Assembly: GCA_964019655.1 (NCBI GenBank)
Contig: CAXHTR010000004.1
Location: forward strand, 992,001-1,056,000
Source: Perkinsela sp. pyNocScin1
Lineage: Eukaryota > Euglenozoa > Kinetoplastea > Prokinetoplastida > Perkinselidae
DNA length: 64,000 nt
Direction of reading: 5' to 3'
The translations under genes were made by a program, and so were the position numbers. Shown here piece after piece: positions 1 through 8,550 of the stretch. The first letter of the stretch is position 1, and every line of letters starts with the position of its first letter. The notes under the pieces are model-generated. The model did not search any database and was not told the origin of the DNA. It was given only the letters and a program-made list of their open reading frames with translations.

Positions 1-97
1 GCATTCCGTAATTTTTATATCCATCACCACATCTTTACCTTAATTTTTGAATACAACTACTGTCTTCAAGTCTTATACTTTTGTCAATGCGAGTTGC

Positions 98-1543
98 ATG
101 GACGCCTCGACGTTAAAAAATCATCGATCGTATGCATTGCTTGAAAAGCTTTCCAAGGGGTCTACAGGCACGCAACTGTACAAGGCAGAATGTCTGCACA
201 CAAAGCGCTTGTATGCAGTGCGCCTCGTCGAGCTGCCCGTAAAAAAACTGCACAGCATCCGACAGCTGTACAAAAAGCTTGCGGATATTCCATGCGCACA
301 GATACTTCCACTCGTTGATAGCTTTGTGACATGGCTGCCACTCAAGCTAAGCCGTGAGCTCATCGAAGACAGAGAGGGCGCACAGATCTTTACTGCAAAT
401 GATCTGGGTGCATCACCGCAGCACGCAGTCATTTCGCCGATTTCTGGCATCAGTGAAAATGCAGCCCTCAGCGACGTGCAGCATGAAAAGGGCATTTGCC
501 TTATATTTCCATTCTGTGGAAATGGCTCGGCTCATAAAATTTCGAACCCATCCCATTCTTTTGCCGCTGATATTCTACGTCAAGTCACACATACACTCCG
601 CCTTGTGCACGGAACGGGCCTCAGTCATGGCAGCCTGGGCGCCCGCAGCATCGTTTTTGACGGAAACCTTCGTGCATGGCTGACGGGGTTCGAAAAGCAA
701 CTTTGCGAGCCTGTGCTTACGAACACTGCAAGATGTCGTGCGCTCGATGATCTGATAGAGAATTGCGGGAGTCTCACATTCTACGACAATGCTGCAATAG
801 TCGACGAAATGTCACCGCCAGAGGCAGGCGATGCAGAAGGGTTTTCACCTGCGCTTGACGTATGGTCGCTGGGCTCGCTTGCCTATCGATTATTTGCGGG
901 GCGGTCATGGCTCGAAGCGTTGAGCTTAACTGAACGAAGGCAGCTGTTTCTCAGCCAAACAGCGCCGAAGCTCACTGGTGACGCGTACCCAATCGAGATA
1001 AAATACCTTATCGTATGCTGCTGTAATAGCACCCCACAAAAGCGTATGACTGCACAAGAAATACTGTCTTCTGGGCTCATTCCTCTCGAGTGTACGATGC
1101 GAAATGTGTTTCAGAGAGATTCCTACTGCATTCGTGCGAATCGCTCTGCAGGGGCTAAGAACCGCAGCAAAAGTTTTCATTCACCATTTCCACGCCGCAG
1201 CGCGTCAGAAAGGTCAAAGTCCACGTGTTCGAATCACGAGAATGAAATAGCGATTAATGTAGATGTCTTTATGGACAAGGCTGACTCGATTGATTCATCG
1301 AGATCTGCGAAACCCTCCCCCCGTGGCCCGCCGCCGACCATTGTGAATGCCATTGATGCTCTATTCAAGGTAGAAAAATCAGCAGCACGATACTTTTCGT
1401 GCGAAGCCCCGCCATACCCATCGTTCAATCGGTACAGCATCCGGGCGGTCGTCGAGGCCATTCACAAAGTTCGCCCAGGATTCGCTGAGGAACTCCGAGA
1501 GGCCCTCTACCGGATGCATGTGGACCGAGGGTATGCTCGATAG
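98..1543 (+). CDS. Protein kinase-fold pseudokinase
   Basis: The 481-aa product has the outline of a Ser/Thr kinase but has lost its catalytic residues. A glycine-loop-like LSKGSTGT lies near residue 18. The usual VAIK strand reads YAVRLV, so the ATP-anchoring lysine is arginine. The HRD loop reads SHGSLGARS and the DFG position reads LTGFE. The structural landmarks SPPE (APE), DVWSLG and the C-lobe arginine (QKRMTAQEIL) remain, so the fold is probably intact and used as a scaffold. About 130 Ser-rich residues follow the domain. The reading frame is open from position 47, but the first ATG is at 98, just after an acceptor-like tract (tgtcttcaag, ending at 70), so I start there. Pseudokinase call is from visible motifs; partner and pathway are unknown. 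Confidence 0.75.
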   Translation: MDASTLKNHRSYALLEKLSKGSTGTQLYKAECLHTKRLYAVRLVELPVKKLHSIRQLYKKLADIPCAQILPLVDSFVTWLPLKLSRELIEDREGAQIFTANDLGASPQHAVISPISGISENAALSDVQHEKGICLIFPFCGNGSAHKISNPSHSFAADILRQVTHTLRLVHGTGLSHGSLGARSIVFDGNLRAWLTGFEKQLCEPVLTNTARCRALDDLIENCGSLTFYDNAAIVDEMSPPEAGDAEGFSPALDVWSLGSLAYRLFAGRSWLEALSLTERRQLFLSQTAPKLTGDAYPIEIKYLIVCCCNSTPQKRMTAQEILSSGLIPLECTMRNVFQRDSYCIRANRSAGAKNRSKSFHSPFPRRSASERSKSTCSNHENEIAINVDVFMDKADSIDSSRSAKPSPRGPPPTIVNAIDALFKVEKSAARYFSCEAPPYPSFNRYSIRAVVEAIHKVRPGFAEELREALYRMHVDRGYAR

Positions 1544-1629
1544 GTAATGGCCCTGCAGATCTCTCTGTGTACTCAAAATAGCCCTTAACTCAATTTAACA
1601 TTTCTTCAGATATCATATCGTAACATGCG

Positions 1630-2133
1630 ATGACATACAGCGATAAATCGTACAAGACGGGGCATGATGAGCTCGACAGGGAGATTATGGAGGCTTACGA
1701 GCGGCTCAAGAAGGAGGTGCCTATTCATCAGATGCGGCGCATTGAGCACCGGATCCATGACGGCATCTTTCAGCAAATGAAGGCCAACTCTGCAAAGGTC
1801 TGCAGCCGTATGAAGGACGAGTTTGCCACGTGTGTAAACGCAACCAGTATCCTCCAGTGGAACCAATGCCGGACGACGCACGACGCGTTGAACGAGTGCT
1901 ACCGCGCGCAGAACTCCGAGGAGAACTACCAGCGAATTCGCCTGCAGTTCCTCAACGGGGAGCTTCACGAGCTCCACAAGCAGCGCCTGACGGCCAAGGT
2001 TGAGCTTTACAAGACGATGCTCCCCGGCGTACCTCTCCCTGAGGCTAAGTCTGAGATTTACGCAAAGACGCACGACAGCGACAGCAACATTGGGAATATT
2101 TACACAAACGAGCACGACATACCAGAAACGTAG
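1630..2133 (+). CDS. Twin CX9C (CMC1-like) mitochondrial protein
   Basis: A 167-aa protein with two exact CX9C motifs, CSRMKDEFATC and CRTTHDALNEC, in helical context. This is the coiled-coil-helix signature of proteins imported into the mitochondrial intermembrane space by Mia40/Erv1-type oxidation; the spacing and the W between the pairs resemble CMC1/COX-assembly factors. The flanks are rich in charged helix formers, longer than in yeast CMC1. A pyrimidine tract ending in CAG at 1609 is a plausible trans-splice acceptor, and a two-codon ORF (ATG CGA TGA) lies between it and the start. Family membership is well supported; the exact respiratory assembly role is inference. Confidence 0.75.
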   Translation: MTYSDKSYKTGHDELDREIMEAYERLKKEVPIHQMRRIEHRIHDGIFQQMKANSAKVCSRMKDEFATCVNATSILQWNQCRTTHDALNECYRAQNSEENYQRIRLQFLNGELHELHKQRLTAKVELYKTMLPGVPLPEAKSEIYAKTHDSDSNIGNIYTNEHDIPET

Positions 2134-2250
2134 CTGATCGGCTTTGCACAACAGCTTCGTACGAAGGCACATGAATTGTAAAATCTTTGCAATGGTAGCA
2201 TACTCTTTGCATTTTGCATTCGTCTGCTCTCTGAGCTAACACGACTCGTT

Positions 2251-2287
2251 TACTTGTTTCTCTACCTTTCTTTCTTTTTTGACTCAG
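2251..2287 (+). promoter_or_regulatory. Putative trans-splice acceptor tract
   Basis: Nearly pure pyrimidine run ending in GACTCAG, about 22 nt before the ATG at 2310. This is the classic arrangement for spliced-leader addition in kinetoplastids. An ATG CAC TGA mini-ORF lies between the AG and the start, unless the later TCAG at 2307 is used. Confidence 0.6.
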
Positions 2288-2309
2288 GGAAATGCACTGA
2301 GCGTCAGGC

Positions 2310-3032
2310 ATGCGACGATTCCTCGAGCAGTACGGCCGGAGTGACTTCCTGATCCTCAAGGCGCAGAAACTGAGCGATGCGAAGCTCGAAGAGTATGCAA
2401 AAGAGGCCGCTGCGTTCGAGCTTGTACAGAAGTTCGTCTTTAGTGCTAATGTCTCAGCGCATCAGCTGGAGACGCACGTGTACCCCCGAATAGCGGCTAA
2501 CATAAGCACCATTGAAATGCTTGATTTGAGCAACAACATGCTACGCGGGTCTCTTTCCGCACAGTGCCCTTCATGCAAAGACGCAATGCAGCGCTTCTCG
2601 TTTCTTAGCGAATGGCTCAGACATGCTGAAGCGGAACACCCCGCTGTCTGCGCCATCCATGCGCTGATCGATGTCCTCAAGCTCCCTGAGAACACCTACC
2701 TCGGTGTTTTAAAGCTCCGTGGCAACCCGCTGGGCAATGCTGGCGCGTTACTCCTGCTCCTCGCCATCGTGGACAACCCGTCGTCGAAAGTTTCTGTACT
2801 CGATCTTTCCAGGTGCGCTGTGGACAGTGACTGCGCGGCCGCCCTCAACTCGCTTCTCAAAAGAGTTCCAGCTAGTAAAAAGTTTTTCCTCAAGATGAAT
2901 GGGAACAACATTGGTGCCGATGGGACGATTCAGCTCGCGCAGGGTCTTCCAGCGCACATCTCGCTCACCCTGTCAAAGAACAGACCGATGCCACAGAAGC
3001 GCACGCAGCAGGTGTCAAAGAGTAAATCCTGA
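2310..3032 (+). CDS. Leucine-rich repeat (RNI-like) protein
   Basis: A 240-aa protein with ribonuclease-inhibitor-like leucine-rich repeats: IEMLDLSNNML near residue 68, LKLRGNPLGNAGA near 134, VLDLSRCAVDSDCAAAL near 162 and LKMNGNNIGADGTIQLAQGL near 194. The pattern LxLxxNxLGxxGAxxL is that of RNI-type LRRs. The last about 25 residues are basic. No signal peptide or membrane segment is seen, so a cytosolic or nuclear interaction protein is likely. Such proteins are common in kinetoplastids, often in the cytoskeleton or flagellum, but nothing here fixes the role. Confidence 0.65.
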   Translation: MRRFLEQYGRSDFLILKAQKLSDAKLEEYAKEAAAFELVQKFVFSANVSAHQLETHVYPRIAANISTIEMLDLSNNMLRGSLSAQCPSCKDAMQRFSFLSEWLRHAEAEHPAVCAIHALIDVLKLPENTYLGVLKLRGNPLGNAGALLLLLAIVDNPSSKVSVLDLSRCAVDSDCAAALNSLLKRVPASKKFFLKMNGNNIGADGTIQLAQGLPAHISLTLSKNRPMPQKRTQQVSKSKS

Positions 3033-3132
3033 TGCTGTGAAGTTTTTCACTGTATTTTTTAAACGTTCACCGCATGGCTTACGAGCTTTGTCATTCTATT
3101 CATTATATGATCGCTCGTGCTGTCGCTCCATA

Positions 3133-6100
3133 ATGCCTCTACCTACTGCACTTCGACTCCGAGCAGCGCGCAAGCCAATGCCCTATACACCCGCATGCAC
3201 GATCGCAAGTGCCCTCTGTCGCTTGCTACACGCTGATGGACTCTTCTCTTGCCCCTTCCACATCCAGCGCATGCGGCACAGTGCGCTCTCTACGCTCCGG
3301 CCGCGTGACAGCAAAGTCTCAGTTTCGAGCGAGCCAGCGGCAAGCGAATCGGCATCCACCTCTGTTGCGTACCGCTGCCTCCGCAGCTGCCTCTCGCAGC
3401 ACCTAAGCTTCAACGATGCAGCGGCCCTCGACCCTGACGCCCCTGAGGCAACGCAAACGAAGCGCAAAATCGAGATCGTCGTCAAGCCCTGCCACTTCCG
3501 CCTTCCCGACGGCAAGATGACATGTGTCTACAACGTCTACACTGGCATCAGCCAGCCGAGCCCGCAGGTACCCGCGCTCGACGCGCTGCCGCCTGAAGTT
3601 CCACCACACATGAGCAAGGACGAGGCAGGTGCCATCGTCGCGTCGAAGCCGATGACTTCGCTCCGCGTACGGCACACTGAAACGCAGCCAATAACAGAAA
3701 ATCTCGACTGTTCCATATCGCTCATCCCCCAGATGCCGTGGAACCACGAGGACATGGTTGAGCTCAGCCACCTCGCGGCGCTGCGCTTCGCCTTCCCCGC
3801 GGCGTACGCGTCGCTCGTCGCGTCCATCCCGTCGCTCTCCCCCGCCGTCGAGGGCACCACGAGCCTCGCGGAGAACGGGCCGACGGACGTCTACACGCCC
3901 CTCGTGCGCTTCTACGTCCAAACAGAGCGCAGCGCCCTCGCGGCGCTGCGCAAACTTGTGCATAAAATTTGTTATCTTGCAGAAAAGGTCGAGGTCCTCG
4001 CCGTCGACCCCGTCGAGACGCAGCGTCTCTCCCTGTCCATATATGCTGAGACTGTCATCGACGCCGCCGAGGGCACCGCTGACGAGGCGCTTGTGGCCGC
4101 ATGCGTCGAGCATGCCCAAGCGACCTTGAAGCCCACACCGCTCGCAAAGCTCGGGGGAATCAGCGTGTCCGTCGAGCAAAAGAAACGCGTGGGTGCCCCG
4201 CGGGACGCTGGCAGTCAGCTCATCACGCTCACAGCAACAACAGACTGCGCGGACTTCACGTGGTTCGGTCTGTACATGGAAGCGCTCCGGCTCGTCGACC
4301 CTGTCATGTCCGCCGTCTTCCAGAAAATGCTCGCGAAGGACCCGCTCCTCCGTGGGGCTCGCGCCATCTTTGATGTCCAGAAAGCCCGCAAGCGTATCGC
4401 TGAGACACTCCGAGCCATCAGCGGCAGATACTGTGCTATTAAGGTCGGCGTCTCCTCGGAAGGGCCGGTGGCCGAGCGCTTCTGGTGCGCCGCCCTCTCG
4501 CGGGCCAACGGCAGCACGCAGCGCGTCGTCCTCCACCACACTGTCGGCGCCAGCCACATCGAGGCGCTCATGCAGATGCACCACTTTATTGTCACGCACT
4601 ACATCTCGCATATTGGCGTGCGCAATACGCTTAAATCCGCGAATTTTAACGTCACACCCGAAAATCAGATAAGCGAGGCAAAACTCCGCGCGCTCCTGCC
4701 GTGCGCCGGCGCTGATGCCGCCGACGACTCGAAGGAGGCCTCGCTGCGCTTCGTCCTCGATCTGCTCGAGACATGCGGCGCTTCTGTGTCCATCTCGTCG
4801 GCCAGTGACAATGGATTACGTCATTGTATCGACGGCGATGGGTCGCCTGAGCTCTGCGCCGTCGTCATATCTGTCCGCCACGGGGAAAATGCGAAGTCTG
4901 AAGATAAGCCCCTCAGAACGTTCCTTTTCATCGGGAAAGACTACGAGAGCACGCTTAAGAAGGCCGCGACGGTCTTTTTTGGAAAATGTCACCCGAAGCA
5001 CCAGAGCGCCGCGAACGTCTACTTCACTGCGCAGCGGGCGCTCGCACAGCATTCGAAGGAGCATAAGCAGGCAGAAACGACCAAGCCCTGCCTTTTGGGC
5101 GCGGTGCTCAATCAGGCGCCAGTCGCTCTTCTCAATAAAATGGAAGCAAAGTGCGAAGACGGGCCGCTGCCCGCCCAGCCCAAAGAACAGTATGGCATCG
5201 GTTTTGCAGACGCACCGGGTGACGCCACCCCGTTCTGCCCAACGGATATATTTGATGCGAGTGGTCCAGCGACGCCTGCACTCGCTGTCTTTTACGCGCA
5301 GCACCGAAAGCGGAGCGGACCGCCGGGAAACGCCATCAGCGCCTATCGGAAGTTCGCGACGACGTACTGCTGCAACTCGCTCAGACCCCTCGTCGCACGC
5401 CTGATCCACCTCGTCTTCGGCCCATCCGCCGTCCTCAACACGCACGTCTACCGCCGTGAGCGCTACATCGCGGCCAATAGCTCTTTCATAGAATCATGCA
5501 TGCGGAGCGCAGCGAAGCACGCTGCCACTGGTCTGTACTCTGGATTCGCGTGGGTCACCATTCAGCCGGGCAGCGCCAAGGAGAACGCCGTCGACAGAGC
5601 CTTGCAAACATTCCTCCGCCAGGAGAGCCCAGCGAGCCCCTCGCACTTTTCGATTGTCGCCGTCACGTACAACCAGCACAACCACGAGGACTGCGCTGCC
5701 GCGCTCGACGCTGCAGTACTCGGCAACCTCTTCCCAGAGACTTACGAATGGCTCAGCGGCATATCAAAGCAGTTTGTCGCCAAGGGCACGTGCTGCACGC
5801 TGCCACTGAAAAATTCGCTCAGCTTCGTTCCGCCATCTATTGAAGTGTCGCGCCTGGACCTCCTGCGCGAGTCTGTCGCGGCGTACTTCGGCTGCGAGCG
5901 CCTCCGCGAGGTGGCCGTTCGCACCGGCTGCCTTTTTGACATTTATCTTCTCCATCCGCAGACAAACGAACAAACAGGCCTCTCTATTCGCGGCGCGTCG
6001 TCGCCGCTGCTCGGCCTGCAGGACCTCTACGAGGGCGCGCTACTATCGACGGAGCACAGCGACCGCTTCGCCGCGTGCCGCCGCCGCTTTATCGCGCGCG

Positions 6101-7773
6101 AGGCTGTCCTCTTCCGCGGCGCGACGCACCGCGCCGCAGACTCGCTCGTCCAGTTCGTCCGCCGCCAGATGCTCCGGGCCGTCGGCCTGGACGTGCACTT
6201 TGAGGCCGAGTGGCACCTCGAGGACTTGCGGTGGACAGCGCGCGCGATCGGTTCTAACGGTGAAGGCCGCCGCATCGAGCTCTTCCACGCCCCAAACGCC
6301 AATGCGAGGGAGCGCGCAGTTCTCATCAGCGAAGTCGCGATGACGCTGTGCAAGATGTTTTTCCCCAATGCGATGCCGACGGCCAACCGCCTGAACACCG
6401 ACGCTGCCTCACCGTACGCATGCGATTTCGCCTCAAATACGCTCGACTTTCGGGCGGATCTGCCCCTTCCCGCCAAGCAGATTCTGCCAGCACCGATGCT
6501 GCCGTGTGCACTCACAGAAATCCTCGGCGCAGTGCGCGCGCGGACTGACCCCACCGACGAGTTCCATCCCGTCGACATCCTATGCACCAAAGAGGCCGAT
6601 GGGCATCAGGCTACGATCCACATTGAGGACGAGGCACACACCTGTATAGTAACATTCGCCTCGCCAAGCCCACTCGTCGCGGCCCAGGAGTGCTGCAGGC
6701 TGCTGCTCGAGAATATACGTGGGCGAGAGTGGTCTGTCCAGACGGCGACAGGACAAACATGCACGCTGCGCCTGGTGCGCCCGCTCGAGCGCGACGCGAC
6801 TGCCATTCCACTGCCGCCGGTGCGATTCGGGCACGGCCAGCTCATGCGCGTGCTCCGGCACAGTCTCATCACCTTCTTCGGGCTCGAGGCCACCGCGGCG
6901 CTCTCCACGAAGGCGCGGAAGATTTCACTATCTGCCATTGGGGCGCACCGCCAGAGGTTATCTCTTTACAGCGACCCGCCGGAGGGTCGGACCGCTTCGC
7001 TTGGCCGCGTGTGCCGCGCCGCCCTCGCGCTGCACTTTCCGCGCGTCATGGCAGAGATCGAAAAGCTGTATATGAGCGCAGACCCGGCAGCGCAGCTCGG
7101 CGGTGAGGCGCAGAAGTCGCCATGCGCGGCGATGCTGCCGAGCTACGCGATCCCGCCGAGCCGCGCGAAGTGCACGCTCCAGCTCATGCGCGCGGCGTAC
7201 GCTGCGACGTTCCACCACGAGCCCGTCGAGAGCGTCAAGATATCGAGCTTCGACCGGCAGTCCATCGCTGTCGCTATCCTCGACGACAAGCGCGCGCCCG
7301 TCGAGCGCCACGCGAGCCGGTCCCTGCCCTTCAGTCTCATGGAGTGCTATGGGAACATTTTCAAGACGAACGCCGCGGCGATGAACGCCTTTGAGGCGCT
7401 CGAAAAGGGCCACCCGTACCGCCCACCGGCGGTCTCCGGGGCAGGTGAGGGCGCTTTTGAGCTCCTCGAGTACCTTGTGAGATACGAGCTTGGCCTCGAC
7501 ATTGTCGTCAAGGTCGATGTGCAGCGCGCAGCGGACGGCGCGCGCATCACTGTTATCCTCTCAGGGGCAGCGCCCGGCGCGCCGAACGGCCAAGCTATCG
7601 GCCTTGGCAAGGGCTGGCACACGTCTGAGGACATCGCGCGCACCTTCGCCGCGCTCATCGCGATAAAGACGCACTTCCCGCTGTACTACGGCAAGCACAG
7701 GCTGCGCATGGACGTCCGCGGCGAAGAGGCGAGGCTCGCGGCCACGCGAGAGGCAACACCGAAGCTCGAATGA
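3133..7773 (+). CDS. Giant multi-module (dsRBD-like) protein, probably mitochondrial
   Basis: A 1546-aa, Ala/Arg-rich, GC-rich protein. The frame is open upstream from 2899 but overlaps the previous gene; the ATG at 3133 begins an Arg/Ala/Leu-rich stretch of about 40 residues without acidic residues, typical of a mitochondrial targeting sequence. The C-terminal 600 residues can be parsed into about six modules of 75-95 aa, each a Leu-rich helix, three beta strands and a second Ala-rich helix. The last has ELLEYLVRYELGL, then VVKVDVQR and ITVILSG, then GLGKGWHTSEDIARTFAALI. That order (alpha-beta-beta-beta-alpha) matches double-stranded-RNA-binding domains, and similar units seem to occur in the N-terminal half. 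No helicase, nuclease or polymerase motifs are seen. In kinetoplastid mitochondria, proteins with arrays of such modules occur in the RNA-editing machinery (the N-terminal region of helicase REH2 is an example). The link here is inference. Confidence 0.6.
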   Translation: MPLPTALRLRAARKPMPYTPACTIASALCRLLHADGLFSCPFHIQRMRHSALSTLRPRDSKVSVSSEPAASESASTSVAYRCLRSCLSQHLSFNDAAALDPDAPEATQTKRKIEIVVKPCHFRLPDGKMTCVYNVYTGISQPSPQVPALDALPPEVPPHMSKDEAGAIVASKPMTSLRVRHTETQPITENLDCSISLIPQMPWNHEDMVELSHLAALRFAFPAAYASLVASIPSLSPAVEGTTSLAENGPTDVYTPLVRFYVQTERSALAALRKLVHKICYLAEKVEVLAVDPVETQRLSLSIYAETVIDAAEGTADEALVAACVEHAQATLKPTPLAKLGGISVSVEQKKRVGAPRDAGSQLITLTATTDCADFTWFGLYMEALRLVDPVMSAVFQKMLAKDPLLRGARAIFDVQKARKRIAETLRAISGRYCAIKVGVSSEGPVAERFWCAALSRANGSTQRVVLHHTVGASHIEALMQMHHFIVTHYISHIGVRNTLKSANFNVTPENQISEAKLRALLPCAGADAADDSKEASLRFVLDLLETCGASVSISSASDNGLRHCIDGDGSPELCAVVISVRHGENAKSEDKPLRTFLFIGKDYESTLKKAATVFFGKCHPKHQSAANVYFTAQRALAQHSKEHKQAETTKPCLLGAVLNQAPVALLNKMEAKCEDGPLPAQPKEQYGIGFADAPGDATPFCPTDIFDASGPATPALAVFYAQHRKRSGPPGNAISAYRKFATTYCCNSLRPLVARLIHLVFGPSAVLNTHVYRRERYIAANSSFIESCMRSAAKHAATGLYSGFAWVTIQPGSAKENAVDRALQTFLRQESPASPSHFSIVAVTYNQHNHEDCAAALDAAVLGNLFPETYEWLSGISKQFVAKGTCCTLPLKNSLSFVPPSIEVSRLDLLRESVAAYFGCERLREVAVRTGCLFDIYLLHPQTNEQTGLSIRGASSPLLGLQDLYEGALLSTEHSDRFAACRRRFIAREAVLFRGATHRAADSLVQFVRRQMLRAVGLDVHFEAEWHLEDLRWTARAIGSNGEGRRIELFHAPNANARERAVLISEVAMTLCKMFFPNAMPTANRLNTDAASPYACDFASNTLDFRADLPLPAKQILPAPMLPCALTEILGAVRARTDPTDEFHPVDILCTKEADGHQATIHIEDEAHTCIVTFASPSPLVAAQECCRLLLENIRGREWSVQTATGQTCTLRLVRPLERDATAIPLPPVRFGHGQLMRVLRHSLITFFGLEATAALSTKARKISLSAIGAHRQRLSLYSDPPEGRTASLGRVCRAALALHFPRVMAEIEKLYMSADPAAQLGGEAQKSPCAAMLPSYAIPPSRAKCTLQLMRAAYAATFHHEPVESVKISSFDRQSIAVAILDDKRAPVERHASRSLPFSLMECYGNIFKTNAAAMNAFEALEKGHPYRPPAVSGAGEGAFELLEYLVRYELGLDIVVKVDVQRAADGARITVILSGAAPGAPNGQAIGLGKGWHTSEDIARTFAALIAIKTHFPLYYGKHRLRMDVRGEEARLAATREATPKLE

Positions 7774-7875
7774 GCGCTTGCATGCATTCTAACGCACACG
7801 AATGAATTTCACTGTGAATGCGAAATTTTGAGTTTCAATGCTTTTGAAAAGCTTTAAATAATAGTTGGAATTTTT

Positions 7876-8340
7876 TTGTTGAACATTGTCTTCATGCTCT
7901 TCACTGTGACTGTTCTGCCGGCTGACACTGTGCTCGGTAGATGTAGGCGGCGGAAAGGTGTTCAGCGCAGTACTTGCGTACAGAGCGCTACGATCGATAT
8001 TCACTTCATTGGTGGCTTTAACAGCGGGTCAATGAACACGCAGTACAGCGCTTTGACGCAATTGCAAATCGGCTCAAGGGGACTTCCCAACCTCCCGGGT
8101 GCATCCGACAAGATTCTAGTCCTCAATAAGTCGATAAATGCACTCTCAGGGGCGCTCAAGCTCGAGATAACGTCGTACATTTGCACCATCATCTGCAAGA
8201 CCCGCTGCACCTAGACGCGAGCGTCGTTCTCACTCGCAAATAGTCTATTCAGTGGGCCCATTGATCTCAACTGTCTCCCAGTGCTGCTCAAAGAGCTCAG
8301 CCTCGAAGCGATCATGCCGAGCGGAACATTGGCGGGTTAA
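7876..8340 (+). pseudogene. Degenerate LRR-protein gene
   Basis: In this 780-bp stretch between convergent genes, leucine-rich repeat coding is visible but broken. One frame reads LTQLQIGSRGLPN...ILVLNKSINALSGALKLE and stops at 8213. A different frame then reads SLANSLFSGPIDLNCLPVLLKELSLE and GTLAG before a stop at 8340. These units match the repeat style of the intact LRR gene at 49,176 (NxLSGxIxLxxLPxxLxxLxL). At least one frameshift and loss of the 5' part are needed to explain this. No other gene is seen at 7774-7875 or 8341-8550. Confidence 0.65.
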
Positions 8341-8550
8341 ACCTCTTGTACACAGTTCATTGATTGACCTTAACGCTGTCTTTCTGCACTTCTGTAGATA
8401 CACAAATATGGCCTGAAATCGGAATGAAAAGTGAGATCACCGTATCCCGTGATATCGCATTTCAAAGAATAAGTAACTGAAAAATTGAAAGCATTACAGC
8501 ATTTCTTTGTTGCAATACAATCCGACGAACACGCATGAACAAACAATCTG

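Noticed and set aside
3403-4611. 402-codon minus-strand frame inside the giant gene
   Set aside because: Shadow frame from GC-rich codon use; no motifs, and the + frame runs uninterrupted through it.
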